Notes: generated from the sequence alone by a model not told the origin. Positions 18,926-27,995 are shown, counted from the first letter of the stretch. The stretch: 64,000 nucleotides of DNA from Paenibacillus cellulositrophicus (GCF_009363095.1 NZ_CP045296.1:558001-622000); one strand, 5' to 3'. Program-made: numbers and translations.

Positions 18926-18951
18926 AAAGCTTCCCGAAAGGGAAGTTTTCG
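18926..18951 (+). terminator. Hairpin after larC2
   Basis: CTTCCC-GAAA-GGGAAG (18930-18945) followed by TTTTCGTTT gives a short GNRA-loop hairpin with a T-rich tail, 80 bases after larC2. It is a likely terminator of the uxaC-lar operon. Confidence 0.65.
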
Positions 18952-18977
18952 TTTGTCTGACTAAGAAAGGAGAATGA

Positions 18978-20360
18978 ATGATGGGGAGAAAAACGATTCA
19001 GGAAATTCAATCCGGGTACAAAACAGGCTCTTGGACGACGCTGGACATTACGAAGTATTATTTGAAACGGATTAAAAAGAAAGATCCTGCACTCAATTCA
19101 TACATTACGGTAGCCAAGGATCGGGCCACAGGAGAAGCTAAGCGACTCGAAGCCAAATCCTCATCGGGAGAGCAAACCGGTCTCCTGTACGGAATTCCGC
19201 TTTCCTATAAGGATAATATCGATACGAAAGGCATCCGCACCACTTATGGCTCCTCGATTGACTCCAATCACATACCAGACGAGAATGCTGCCATCGTCCA
19301 GCGCCTGCTGCTGCAGGATTCGATCCTGCTGGGAAAAAACAATCTGCATGAATATGCCCTTGGTGTCACCTCAAATAACCCGCATTATGGGCCTGTTCAC
19401 AATCCATGGAATCACGAGTACACGCCGGGAGGCTCAAGCGGCGGATCGGCTGCGGCGGTAGCCGCGGATTTGACGGCAGCCTCCATCGGGACCGATACGG
19501 GCGGCTCCGTTCGGATCCCGGCGGCATCCTGTGGCGTTGTCGGGTTAAAACCTACGTATAACAAAGTACCCACTGATGGTGTATTTTACGTTTCTTGGAC
19601 TCTGGATCATGTTGGGCCGATCACGGCCAATATGACCGACTTGGCAGTCCTGTTCGGTGCCATGACGAAGCAGCCCTATCTGCCATATCTGAATCAAGAC
19701 ATCCGGGGGCTTCGTGTCGGCGTGCCGACCAGCTACTTTAACGAACACATCGACCCGGAAACCTATGCATTGTATCTTCAATCACTGGAGGCGCTTGAGT
19801 CGCTCGGTGCCATTCTCATTGATACGGACGTCTCCTTTGTGGAAGGGAACAGCGAGGTTTCGTTGACCATCGCCGCTTCGGAGGCCGGTTATGTCCACAA
19901 AAGCCGGATGGAATGCTGCTTATCGCAATACGGAGCGGATGCCAGAGCCTTTTTGGAATCGTCCCGGGATATCACCTCGCTGCAGTATATCGAAGCGCTT
20001 AAGACAAAAGAGATGTATATGAACATGTTCGATCAATTGTTCCGCGAACACATTGATGTGCTGGCCACACCGACGATCCCGATCCCTGCGCGGAAAATCG
20101 GCGTGGACGAAGTCCATTTTGGCGATTATACGGAAAGCGTGTTTGACGCGATGACCCGTTATACGGGCTTGTTCAACATGGTGGAGGTTCCGGCTCTGTC
20201 CATTCCTTGCGGGCTGACAAGCGAAGGGCTTCCTGTCGGATTGCAGCTTGTGGCCCGAAAGGAGCGGGAAGATTTGCTGATTCGAGCCGGATACGCTTAT
20301 GAGCAGGACCAACTGAAGGAATTCTACCGTCTCCGGGATCAGATCTGCGCAGGATACTAA
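18978..20360 (+). CDS. Amidase (amidase signature family)
   Basis: A 460-residue amidase-signature enzyme, with the Ser-cisSer-Lys triad recognisable. The lysine is in GIPLSYKDNIDTKG near residues 72-85. The Gly/Ser-rich signature TPGGSSGGSAAAVAADLTAASIGTDTGGSVRIPAA is near 150-185 and contains both serines. It resembles GatA, but no gatB or gatC is adjacent, so it is more likely a stand-alone amidase acting on small amides. Two ATGs (18978, 18981) fit the AAAGGAG site. It is monocistronic, between the larC2 hairpin and its own terminator. Substrate unknown. Confidence 0.88.
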   Translation: MMGRKTIQEIQSGYKTGSWTTLDITKYYLKRIKKKDPALNSYITVAKDRATGEAKRLEAKSSSGEQTGLLYGIPLSYKDNIDTKGIRTTYGSSIDSNHIPDENAAIVQRLLLQDSILLGKNNLHEYALGVTSNNPHYGPVHNPWNHEYTPGGSSGGSAAAVAADLTAASIGTDTGGSVRIPAASCGVVGLKPTYNKVPTDGVFYVSWTLDHVGPITANMTDLAVLFGAMTKQPYLPYLNQDIRGLRVGVPTSYFNEHIDPETYALYLQSLEALESLGAILIDTDVSFVEGNSEVSLTIAASEAGYVHKSRMECCLSQYGADARAFLESSRDITSLQYIEALKTKEMYMNMFDQLFREHIDVLATPTIPIPARKIGVDEVHFGDYTESVFDAMTRYTGLFNMVEVPALSIPCGLTSEGLPVGLQLVARKEREDLLIRAGYAYEQDQLKEFYRLRDQICAGY

Positions 20361-20376
20361 TCAAGCAATTGAGTGG

Positions 20377-20416
20377 GGAACACTGTCTGCACTGCCGTGC
20401 AGCGGTGTTCCTTTCT
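20377..20416 (+). terminator. Branched hairpin terminator after the amidase gene
   Basis: GGAACAC (20377-20383) pairs with GTGTTCC (20405-20411), enclosing a second stem TGCAC-TGCC-GTGCA, and TTTCTT follows. It is 17 bases after the amidase stop codon. Confidence 0.8.
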
Positions 20417-20462
20417 TAAGAGATCAGAAAGTATAAGATTCGGAGCCTCCGCTTCCGGATCT

Positions 20463-20528
20463 CGCAAGAAAAACTTCAGCTAAACGCGGTCTTTCTTCTT
20501 AGAAGGTACGTCGATAGACGTTTTTCTT
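20463..20528 (-). repeat. Diverged repeat unit in inverted orientation
   Basis: Read on the minus strand, this stretch resembles the first two thirds of the tandem units at 20606-21118. Shared landmarks on the plus strand are CGCA...AAAAACTTC, then TA-ACGCGGTCT and TCGATA-A-GTTTTT, matching the reverse complement of a unit. About 80 bases separate it from the direct array. No open reading frame of note is present here. Confidence 0.6.
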
Positions 20529-20605
20529 ATTTTCTGTTCATCCGATAATTCCGGAAATATTAGAAATCTCTCGTTTACCGAATTTTTCAAGCTGATCTGA
20601 CCATA

Positions 20606-21118
20606 CTAAAAACATGTATCGAAGAAACTTCAAAGTAGCCAGACCGCGTATAGAGGAAGTTTTTAGTGCGATATAAGGAAGTGGATTCAACGAAGCCAAC
20701 ACTGTTCTTATATCTAACTAAAAACATGTATCGAAGAAACTTCAAAGTAGCCAGACCGCGTATAGAGGAAGTTTTTAGTGCGATATAAGGAAGCGGGCAC
20801 TTTGAAGCTATTTCTTCCTTATATCTAAATGAAAATGTATATTGATGTACTTTCTAAGAAGCCAGACCACTTTTAGCGGAAATTTTTAGTGCGATATAAG
20901 GATGCCAAGTCTCTGATGCCTACACATTCTTATATCTAACTAAAACATGTATCGAAGAAACTTCAAAGGAGCAAGACCGCTTTTAGAGGAAGTTTTTAGT
21001 GCGATATAAGGAAGCTGAATCTCCGAAGCCTGCACTTTCTTATATCTAACTAAAAATATCTACCGACGTAACTCCCCGAAGCCAGACCGCGTTTAGAGGA
21101 ATTTTTATTGCGATACTA
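20606..21118 (+). repeat. Five tandem ~111-bp intergenic repeats with internal hairpins
   Basis: Units start at about 20606, 20718, 20829, 20940 and 21050. Units 1 and 2 are identical over their first 76 bases; units 3 to 5 are progressively diverged. Each has a conserved core (AGCCAGACCGC, then TTTTAGTGCGATATAAGG) flanked by AAACTTC/GAAGTTT arms. In units 1-4 GATATAAGGA pairs with a TTCTTATATC at the end of the unit around a variable 20-25-base loop. The array fills most of the 789-base gap between the amidase and the germinant receptor operon. It encodes nothing obvious. The length and absence of short unique spacers exclude CRISPR. Confidence 0.9.
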
Positions 21119-21170
21119 AAAAAATATATTTTGCCACCAGTATGGACTTTTGCCGGTTGGGGGTGTGGAC

Positions 21171-22673
21171 ATGCAAACCAATGAAGATGTGATCTTCTCA
21201 GCTCGCTTACAAGAAAATATCTCTCATCTGAAAGAGCGGTATGCGGATTGCTTTGATGTCGTGTTCCACGATTTCAGCTGCGGCCAAACTCCTGCGGTGA
21301 TCGTATACTTTATGGGTTTGACCGACAGCGACATGATTAACCGTTACATTCTCGAACCCACTCTGAAACAGTTGTCAGAAGACGGGGGCATCACCTTAGG
21401 GGATTTTTGCAAGTGCTTGCCGGTGTCCTCCTATACTATGATCCAAACGATGGATCAGGCGGTGATGGAGATTGGTGACGGCAATGTCGTCCTGCTAATG
21501 GATGGGGAAGAAAGGGCTATCTCTCTGTACCTGGCAAAATGGGAGCAGCGCTCGATCACGGAACCCGAAGCAGAATCCGTCGTCAGAGGCCCGCGTGAAG
21601 GGTTTATCGAAACGCTGATGGTCAATGTGTCCATGATCCGCCGCAAGCTGAAGTCACCCGACTTGAAGATGAAGTCAATCCGGATCGGACGTTTTTCCCA
21701 GACCGAAGTTGTCGTCGCTTTCGTCAGCGGTATCATAGAATCCTCGCTGGTCACTGAAATCGAAAGCCGTCTTTCCCGCATCAACATCGACGGGATTTTG
21801 GAAAGCGGGATGATTGAAGAACTCATCGAGGATAATCCATATTCGCCTTTTCCGCAATTACAGTCTACAGAACGGCCGGACGTGGTGGCAGCCAATCTAC
21901 TTGAGGGCAGAGCGGCTATACTCGTAGAAGGAACTCCCATTGCCTTGATTGCTCCAGCAACGATTTTTACCTTTCTGCAATCGCCGGAAGATCATTACCA
22001 GCGTTATTACATCGGCACAGCCATCCGCTGGCTGCGCTATTTTTTCGCGTTTATTGCTCTCATCGGGCCTTCATTCTATGTCGCTATCGTTACCTATCAT
22101 CAGGAAATGATTCCAACGACGCTGCTGCTTAATATGACCAAATCGAGGGAGCAAATACCTTTCCCGGCTCTGGTTGAAGCGCTGCTGATGGAAATTACGT
22201 TCGAAGCTTTAAGGGAAGCCGGTGTTCGACTTCCCAAACAGATTGGTTCTGCAGTCAGTATCGTGGGAGCGCTGGTCATCGGTCAGGCGGCCATAGCGGC
22301 CGGCCTCGTCTCTTCGCCGATGGTCATGGTCGTTGCGATAACTGGGATCGCCTCGTTTCTGATCCCCCATTTTGCCTTTGGCATAACGGTCCGGCTGCTT
22401 CGTTTTCCGATGATGCTGCTGGCAGGCTTTCTGGGCTTTTTCGGACTGATGATGGGGATCACCTTAATTTTGACCCATCTGTTCGCGCTTCGTTCTTTTG
22501 GCGTTCCTTATGTTACGTTGTCAACAGTCTCCAATCTCAGCCAGCTGAAGGACATCCTGGTCCGCGTCCCAACTTGGAAAATGAATACAAGACCGAGAAT
22601 CGGCGTTTGGAACAGGTATCGCCAAGGTGCTAACCAGCGTCCGGGACCCGGAAGGGGAGGCCGAAGAAGATGA
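21171..22673 (+). CDS. gerKA: Spore germination protein, GerA/GerKA family (A subunit)
   Basis: The A subunit of a nutrient germinant receptor in the spore inner membrane. About 500 residues from the ATG at 21171; a TTG at 21150 would extend it without a binding site. The N-terminal soluble half (residues 1-240) contains the GerA-type GDGNVVLLMDGEERAISLYL segment. It then has ESVVRGPREGFIETLMVNVSMIRRKL, a hallmark, followed by RPDVVAANLLEGRAAILVEGTPIALIAPATIF. Membrane segments fill residues 290-460, including PFPALVEALLMEITFEALREAGVRLPKQIGSAVSIVGALVIGQAA. It overlaps the C subunit gene by 4 bases. The germinant is not predictable. Confidence 0.95.
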   Translation: MQTNEDVIFSARLQENISHLKERYADCFDVVFHDFSCGQTPAVIVYFMGLTDSDMINRYILEPTLKQLSEDGGITLGDFCKCLPVSSYTMIQTMDQAVMEIGDGNVVLLMDGEERAISLYLAKWEQRSITEPEAESVVRGPREGFIETLMVNVSMIRRKLKSPDLKMKSIRIGRFSQTEVVVAFVSGIIESSLVTEIESRLSRINIDGILESGMIEELIEDNPYSPFPQLQSTERPDVVAANLLEGRAAILVEGTPIALIAPATIFTFLQSPEDHYQRYYIGTAIRWLRYFFAFIALIGPSFYVAIVTYHQEMIPTTLLLNMTKSREQIPFPALVEALLMEITFEALREAGVRLPKQIGSAVSIVGALVIGQAAIAAGLVSSPMVMVVAITGIASFLIPHFAFGITVRLLRFPMMLLAGFLGFFGLMMGITLILTHLFALRSFGVPYVTLSTVSNLSQLKDILVRVPTWKMNTRPRIGVWNRYRQGANQRPGPGRGGRRR

Positions 22674-23842
22674 AAAGCGCAAGACTTGCCGCTGCATTTC
22701 TTCTGTTTACGATCATCCCACTCGTTACAGGGTGCTGGGACCGCACCGAGGTGAACGATCTGGCTTTAATTATGGGAGCTGGGATGGATGCTGCGCCAAA
22801 CGGGAAAGTAGAGCTGTCCGTTCAAGTCTACACGCCCAACCAGACCAGCATGAGCAGTGACAGCGAGATGACAAGCAGTGGGAACGAAGGAGACATGGTT
22901 ATTGTGAAAAGCGCAGTTGGGACGGATTTGGCGGATGCGGCTCAGCGGCTGCAGGAGGAAATGCCCCGCAAAGTCTTTTGGGGCCACAGCGAAGTATTTA
23001 TCGTAGGGGAGGAGCTCGCCAAGAGGGGGATCATGGATCAAGTCGATTTTCTCTTTCGCCATCCCCAACCGAGGGAGCATGCTTATTTTTTTATCAGCAA
23101 AGGAAGGGCTAAGAGCATTTTGAGCATAAACACGCGAATGGAGCGGGACAGCGCGGAAACCCTTCGCGAATTGACCGTTCTAGCCGGAGGCATGGGAGTT
23201 ACGCTTAAAGATTTGGGAGGGATGCTGGCAGGGCGGTCGAAGGCAATTATCGTTCCTCTCATCGGGAAAAAGGAGGAATCTGGCCAAAGCAATGCTTACC
23301 CTTACATTAACGGGGCGGCGGTTTTAATGAAGGGGAAAATGGCGGGTCAATATCAAGGAGAAGTCAAACGATACGTTCAGATCATCCGCAACGAGCTGGA
23401 ATCAACGACGGTAACATTTCCTGTACAGGAGAGTAAGGACGATGAAGGGGGCATCATGTCCGTCCGGCTGATCAAATGCCATACGAAGCTGATTCCGTTG
23501 ATTCGCAGAAATCAATGGAGTGTTATGATCCGGATTGAAGGTGAAGCAAGTGTGCTTCAGAATGAAACCCATGTCAATGTGATGCTGCCCCAAGAAATGC
23601 CCCGATTGGAACAGCAGCTGAACAAGGAAATCGAGTCCAAGATGAAAGAGACGTTTCGGCAGATCCAGGATGAGACTGGCGCCGATGTTTTCGGAACGGC
23701 CGATGCGTTTTGGCATAAGTATCCTGCACGTTGGACCAAGGAACAGGTCCGATGGGATGAAATATTCCCGGAAATCAGCGTTTACGCCCATTCCGGTGTA
23801 CATATTATTTCGCCTGGTTTTTCCGGTAAAACCTTTAAATGA
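22670..23842 (+). CDS. gerKC: Spore germination protein, GerAC/GerKC family (C subunit lipoprotein)
   Basis: The lipid-anchored C subunit of the germinant receptor, 390 residues. The lipoprotein signal is LAAAFLLFTIIPLVTGC with Cys22, followed at once by WDRTEVNDLALIMGAGMDAA, which is typical of GerAC proteins. Further family stretches are KVFWGHSEVFIVGEELAKRGIMDQVDFLFRHPQPRE and the C-terminal DVFGTADAFWHKYPARWTKEQVRWDEIFPEISVYAHSGVHI. Its ATG overlaps the gerKA stop (ATGA), so the two are translationally coupled. Confidence 0.95.
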   Translation: MKSARLAAAFLLFTIIPLVTGCWDRTEVNDLALIMGAGMDAAPNGKVELSVQVYTPNQTSMSSDSEMTSSGNEGDMVIVKSAVGTDLADAAQRLQEEMPRKVFWGHSEVFIVGEELAKRGIMDQVDFLFRHPQPREHAYFFISKGRAKSILSINTRMERDSAETLRELTVLAGGMGVTLKDLGGMLAGRSKAIIVPLIGKKEESGQSNAYPYINGAAVLMKGKMAGQYQGEVKRYVQIIRNELESTTVTFPVQESKDDEGGIMSVRLIKCHTKLIPLIRRNQWSVMIRIEGEASVLQNETHVNVMLPQEMPRLEQQLNKEIESKMKETFRQIQDETGADVFGTADAFWHKYPARWTKEQVRWDEIFPEISVYAHSGVHIISPGFSGKTFK

Positions 23843-23851
23843 GGGATAAGC

Positions 23852-24085
23852 ATGATTGTTCTCAAACTGCTCGGCATTACGCTGCTCTTTGTGGCCGTGT
23901 TTATATATGATTTTTCGAGTGTGGACCCCAAGAAGAAAAAGGAACGGGCAGCCATTGCCGTCATTACCTTCGCCGGGTGGGTAGTAGCGGTCATGCTGTT
24001 ATTTGCTCCCGGCTTGCCCGGTCCGACCGAATGGATCAATCAAGTGACCAAGCCGATCTGGGTTATCTTTTATCCCGAAGGCTAG
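23852..24085 (+). CDS. Small two-helix membrane protein, possible germinant receptor D subunit
   Basis: A 77-residue protein with two predicted transmembrane segments: residues 3-20 (VLKLLGITLLFVAVFIYD) and 35-53 (AAIAVITFAGWVVAVMLLF), separated by a lysine-rich loop DPKKKKER. The gap to gerKC is only 9 bases and to gerKB 15 bases, and GAGGGATAAGC precedes the ATG, so it belongs to the operon. Small two-helix D subunits that modulate germinant receptors are known beside Bacillus ger operons. Assignment here is by size, topology and position, not by a motif I can name. Confidence 0.75.
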   Translation: MIVLKLLGITLLFVAVFIYDFSSVDPKKKKERAAIAVITFAGWVVAVMLLFAPGLPGPTEWINQVTKPIWVIFYPEG

Positions 24086-24100
24086 GAGGGGGACGGCGGA

Positions 24101-25189
24101 ATGGATAAGGAGAAAGTTTCGAATCTTCAACTGTGTTTGATGATGTACCTGATGATCGGCGGGACCTCCATACTCGTCGTGCCTTCTTTTACCGCGATGT
24201 ATGCCAAGCAGGATATGTGGATTTCGCCGGTCATTGGCTCTTTCTTCGGTTTCTTCAGCGTGACTGTCGCTTGGCTGCTGTATCGGAGAAATCCGGGGCT
24301 TACGATGATCGAGCAGACGCAGCGCCTTTTTGGGAAGTGGGCCGGAAGCATTCTGGGCATCGTTTTCCTCTTATTCCAAATCGACGCGATCGGCTTGATT
24401 ACCCGGGAATATGCCGAATTCATCGTACAGGCGTTTCTGCCCAAAACTCCGCTGGTCATGATTATCGGGTGTATTGTATTGACATGTTCATTTGCCGTCC
24501 GGTCCGGTGTGGAAGTGATTGGACGATTCGCGCAAATTTTTGGTCCGATTTTTTTGTGCTTTGTCCTGGCGATTTTTCTGTTTCTTCTACCGGAATATCG
24601 CTTTTCCAACATGCTCCCCATTCTGGGGACCGGAATCAAGCCTTCGCTAAAAGGCTCTTTAGAGCCTTCGGTTTGGTTTATGGAATTCATCTTTATTTCA
24701 TCGGTCTACCCGTCCGTCCGAAAAGGAGACAACGGCCTCAAGGGTGGGCTGTTTGCCGTATTTCTAATGATGATCACGATGGTCATCACGAATTTTACTT
24801 GTTTGTTTTTGTTTGGGGAATCGACTGCCAATCTCACCTTCCCGTTCCTGTCTGCTTCGCGCTTTGTGAATATTGCTGATTTCTTTTCTCATGTGGAAGC
24901 CATCGTGATGGCGCTGTGGATCCTCGGGGGCTTTGCGCAAATTTCGATGTGGTATTACACGCTTGCTCTGGGAACTGCCCAATGGTTAAGGATAACGGAT
25001 TTCCGTCCACTGGTATTTCCGGTTGGGCTGCTGATCGGTGTGTTCAGTATCTGGGTGGCTAAAAATTTCCAGCAAATGCTTCATTATTTTCCCACTGGGG
25101 GAACGGGCAGTTCCATCATCGCTTTGCTGCTGCTGCCGATCCTTTTACTCCTGGTCAGCCTTGTCCGCCGAGGCGGAGCTCGAAAGTAA
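24101..25189 (+). CDS. gerKB: Spore germination permease, GerAB/GerKB family (B subunit)
   Basis: The B subunit of the germinant receptor, an amino-acid permease (APC) superfamily membrane protein and probable germinant-binding component. It has 362 residues and about ten hydrophobic segments, beginning ISNLQ-like (KVSNLQLCLMMYLMIGGTSILVVPS) as in most GerAB proteins. Other features are GLTMIEQTQRLFGKWAGSILG and the characteristic GVEVIGRFAQIFGPIFL. A strong AGGAGGGGG site precedes the ATG. It is last in the A-C-D-B operon. Confidence 0.95.
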   Translation: MDKEKVSNLQLCLMMYLMIGGTSILVVPSFTAMYAKQDMWISPVIGSFFGFFSVTVAWLLYRRNPGLTMIEQTQRLFGKWAGSILGIVFLLFQIDAIGLITREYAEFIVQAFLPKTPLVMIIGCIVLTCSFAVRSGVEVIGRFAQIFGPIFLCFVLAIFLFLLPEYRFSNMLPILGTGIKPSLKGSLEPSVWFMEFIFISSVYPSVRKGDNGLKGGLFAVFLMMITMVITNFTCLFLFGESTANLTFPFLSASRFVNIADFFSHVEAIVMALWILGGFAQISMWYYTLALGTAQWLRITDFRPLVFPVGLLIGVFSIWVAKNFQQMLHYFPTGGTGSSIIALLLLPILLLLVSLVRRGGARK

Positions 25190-25297
25190 ATTTTTATTAC
25201 AGCCCTTCGTAAAAAGATGTCGATACGGGAATATCTCTCTCGTCGTCTTATATAAGCAGCGTTATAATGCTGTATATGATGATGAGGAGATGAAGTC

Positions 25298-25681
25298 ATG
25301 AAGTATTTGTGTTTGGGTTACCTGGAACCGGATCTGATGGATGCCAGACCGCAGGAGGAAATCGACGGAGTGATGCAGGAGTGCAAGCCCCATCTTGAAC
25401 AGTTGTATCACAGCGGGAAGGTGCTTCTCGACGCCGGCCTGGGCAATACCGCGACGACCCTGCAGCGCAAGAACGGAAAGCTGAGAATGATGGATGGTCC
25501 ATTTACCGAGTCGAAGGAGCTGATTGGCAGCGCGTTTCTGATCGAAGCTGAGGATCTTGAAGATGCAGTCCGTGTGGCATCTCTTCATCCGGCCGTTCAG
25601 GTGAGCGCGGGCGAATCGTTTGGCTGGCGCATCGAAATTCGCCCGGTTCATCATTTTGAATTGTTTAGTCCAGAGGGATAA
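25298..25681 (+). CDS. YciI-like (DGPF domain) protein
   Basis: A 127-residue protein of the YCII/DGPF family, a ferredoxin-like fold related to muconolactone isomerases. It starts MKYLCLGYLEPDLMDARPQ and has the diagnostic MMDGPFTESKELIGSAFLIEAEDLEDAVRVAS near residues 66-97. Homologues often lie beside ECF sigma factors; none is visible here. The binding site is GATGAGGAGATGAAGTC. It is convergent with the MFS gene and its biochemical role is unknown. Confidence 0.85.
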   Translation: MKYLCLGYLEPDLMDARPQEEIDGVMQECKPHLEQLYHSGKVLLDAGLGNTATTLQRKNGKLRMMDGPFTESKELIGSAFLIEAEDLEDAVRVASLHPAVQVSAGESFGWRIEIRPVHHFELFSPEG

Positions 25682-25693
25682 CTTTCGATTCAT

Positions 25694-26908
25694 TTATTTG
25701 TTTAACTTCACTCTTACAAAAACGGCGCCCGCGACCGAAACCGCCGCCAAAACCGCTGCAAACAGCGAGGCACCCAGGGAGATGCTGGTCATATCGATCA
25801 CAAATCCTGTTCCGATCGGCAGCAGTGCGGCAGGTACATAACTTCCGATATTCAGTACCGCGTTGGTTTCGGCGCGGCGGTGTGCCGGGACATGCAGGCT
25901 GATCAGCGTCAGGCCTCCGAGCTGCCCTAATCCCTGTCCTGCACCAGCGAATACAGCGGCTATAACCAGCAACACGGGTGCCGACTCAATGACAGCAGCA
26001 ACCAGGCATATCATGGACAAAAGGGTTGCCGCACTTCCAAGGAGAAACAGGCTGCGAACCGGCAGCCTTTTGACAGCGAATTGTATTCCCGTCGCCGCCA
26101 AGAACATGATACAGGCCATTCCTCCAGCTACCAAGGGACTGGTCACATGAAGCAGTTTGGACAGCAGTGACGGACCCAGCGACAGCACAAAGGAAGTCGA
26201 GGTAATGCCTGGAGCAAACGCGGATATTCCTAAAGCTAAATGCAGGCGATTTTGCTTAGGAACTGTTGGGAAGCGCAGTTTCCATCCTTCGCGTGCAGGA
26301 TGCTGCCGGGAGGGGAGGCGGGCTGCCACCATGAAGGCTGTTGCCAAAATGATCAATTGAGTGGTAAACACCGTGACGACATGATGCGCAAGAAATTGGG
26401 CCATCATTCCGGCCAGCAAAGGCCCTAGCCCGGCTCCGAGGACCATGGCCACGGAGGCGGCAAGGGATGCCAGCTGTTTTTTACTGTGTCCGCCAGCGTC
26501 CACTACAGCAGCCATGCCTGCGGAGACGATGACGCCGACGGCTATGCCTGTCAGCAACCGCGCCGCCAGCAGCATGCCGACCGAATCGGCCGAAGCAAAC
26601 AGCACACAAGCCGCGACCGCTGCTAATAGACCCGGATACAGTACGGCCTTGCGTCCGAAGCGGTCCGATAATTGGCCGGCCGCGAGCAGAGTGCCGAGCA
26701 GGCCCAGAATATAAGCGGCAAAAATAACCGTCAACGTTCCATTCGAACATCCCATCGCTGTCTGCCACTCCACATACAACGGCGTTGCTGAATTGGACAG
26801 CATAAATACGGCTGTTACGATCCAGGCGGTAATCCAGATGCGGCGTGTTGATACGCGGGAATCCTCCGATGCCTGAGGAATTTCCGCGTTTTTTGCATGA
26901 TCGATCAA
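25694..26908 (-). CDS. MFS transporter, drug-efflux-like
   Basis: A 404-residue major facilitator with about 12 hydrophobic segments. Motif A appears as AAGQLSDRFGRKAVLYPGL near residues 77-95, and a motif-C-like glycine-rich stretch, VAMVLGAGLGPLLAGMMAQF, is near 155-175. This points to a proton-coupled exporter of the 12-TM type; the substrate is unknown. It is divergent from a LysR gene that probably controls it, with palindromes in the 143-base gap. Its 3' end is 13 bases from the convergent YciI gene. Confidence 0.87.
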   Translation of the reverse strand: MIDHAKNAEIPQASEDSRVSTRRIWITAWIVTAVFMLSNSATPLYVEWQTAMGCSNGTLTVIFAAYILGLLGTLLAAGQLSDRFGRKAVLYPGLLAAVAACVLFASADSVGMLLAARLLTGIAVGVIVSAGMAAVVDAGGHSKKQLASLAASVAMVLGAGLGPLLAGMMAQFLAHHVVTVFTTQLIILATAFMVAARLPSRQHPAREGWKLRFPTVPKQNRLHLALGISAFAPGITSTSFVLSLGPSLLSKLLHVTSPLVAGGMACIMFLAATGIQFAVKRLPVRSLFLLGSAATLLSMICLVAAVIESAPVLLVIAAVFAGAGQGLGQLGGLTLISLHVPAHRRAETNAVLNIGSYVPAALLPIGTGFVIDMTSISLGASLFAAVLAAVSVAGAVFVRVKLNK

Positions 26909-26980
26909 GGTAATCTCCTCCTATTTAACCAACCCTTTGAATGTGTGTAAGGTATCCGTGTTGTCATGCATTTAGAATAC

Positions 26981-27040
26981 GTTATAATAGTTCATAACTG
27001 AAATACACATTTGTAATAGGAGAGATAACCATAAGGTTAT
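26981..27040. promoter_or_regulatory. Two GTTAT/ATAAC dyads between the MFS and LysR genes
   Basis: GTTAT-N8-ATAAC (26981-26998) and ATAACC-ATAA-GGTTAT (27025-27040, perfect 6-bp arms) share the same half-site. They lie upstream of the LysR start in the divergent promoter region. They are plausible binding sites for that LysR protein. Confidence 0.45.
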
Positions 27041-27051
27041 GTTATAGAGCG

Positions 27052-27915
27052 ATGAATTTAAACTTGAACCATCTGAATGTCTTTGTGGCAGCCGCCGAGA
27101 AAATGAACATTACCGAAGCGGCGAAAGCGTTGTTTATTTCCCAACCGGCTGTGAGCAAAACGATTAAACAGCTGGAAGATGCGCTGCAAGTGAGGCTGTT
27201 TGTCAGGGATAAGCAGAAGGGGATCATTCTGACCGATGTCGGCAGGGAGATTCTGATATTGGCCAGGCAGATGCAGTCCATTGAAAATCGTATTTTCCAG
27301 GCAGCCAGCCGGGAGAACCAGCTGTTAACCGGAAAAGTCAAAATCGGCTCGTTTCCAGCGGCATCGACCCTGTTGCTCCCGGAGGCGATCTCCAGGTTCC
27401 GGGCCAAGTACCCACAAGTTCAAATCGAGCTGAGTGAGGGGGTATCCGACCAGATCAAGGAATGGGTTGCCGACCGTACCGTGGAAATCGGGCTAGTCGC
27501 TTCTCCGTTTGCAGGATTTGAGCATCATAGCCTGGTTCAGGATCACATGGTGGCCGTTATTCCGGACGATCATGAGCTGCAGGATACAGAGATTGTGGAT
27601 CTCAGAAAATATGAGCAAGACATGATTTATTGTAAAGGCGGACATGAGGCGGCGTTGAACAGTGCAATACAACAGCACCATTTTAATCTCGAAAGCAGCT
27701 TGACCGTCCAAACCGCCGAAACCTTGATCCAGATGGTCCGCAGACGACTCGGAATCGGTCTTGTTTTCGATTTTACGCTGTCTTCCGTGTCCCATGAACT
27801 TATCGTAAAGCCCATTACGCCGGTCATCACGAGGGAGATCGGGATCATCGCGCTCTCATTTGCGGAGATTTCACCAGCATCCATGGAGTTTGTTCGAATG
27901 ATGAAAGAATCATGA
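27052..27915 (+). CDS. LysR family transcriptional regulator
   Basis: A 287-residue LTTR. The HTH is NITEAAKALFISQPAVSKTI (about residues 19-38), followed by LEDALQVRLFVRDKQKGIILT. The effector domain begins VKIGSFPAASTLLLPEAISRF near residue 95. It is divergent from the MFS transporter, which is the likely target; two dyads occupy the shared region. The binding site before the ATG is poor, so expression may be low. The stop codon overlaps the stem of a terminator. Confidence 0.88.
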   Translation: MNLNLNHLNVFVAAAEKMNITEAAKALFISQPAVSKTIKQLEDALQVRLFVRDKQKGIILTDVGREILILARQMQSIENRIFQAASRENQLLTGKVKIGSFPAASTLLLPEAISRFRAKYPQVQIELSEGVSDQIKEWVADRTVEIGLVASPFAGFEHHSLVQDHMVAVIPDDHELQDTEIVDLRKYEQDMIYCKGGHEAALNSAIQQHHFNLESSLTVQTAETLIQMVRRRLGIGLVFDFTLSSVSHELIVKPITPVITREIGIIALSFAEISPASMEFVRMMKES

Positions 27916-27952
27916 AACAAGCCGCTTCCGGTTATGCCGGTGCGGCTTGTTT
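27915..27952 (+). terminator. Intrinsic terminator overlapping the LysR stop codon
   Basis: AAACAAGCCGC (27915-27925) pairs with GCGGCTTGTTT (27942-27952) and further T-rich sequence follows. The first stem base belongs to the TGA stop codon. Confidence 0.85.
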
Positions 27953-27995
27953 GTTAATATATTCAATCGATGGCTGTTCGGAACGGAAATTCCCC

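Noticed and set aside
18978..20360. gatA, subunit of the tRNA amidotransferase
   Set aside because: Sequence is amidase-signature, but gatB and gatC are absent and the gene is monocistronic, so a stand-alone amidase is more likely.
20606..21118. CRISPR array
   Set aside because: The units are about 111 bp with most of the unit conserved, diverge gradually, and no cas genes are nearby.
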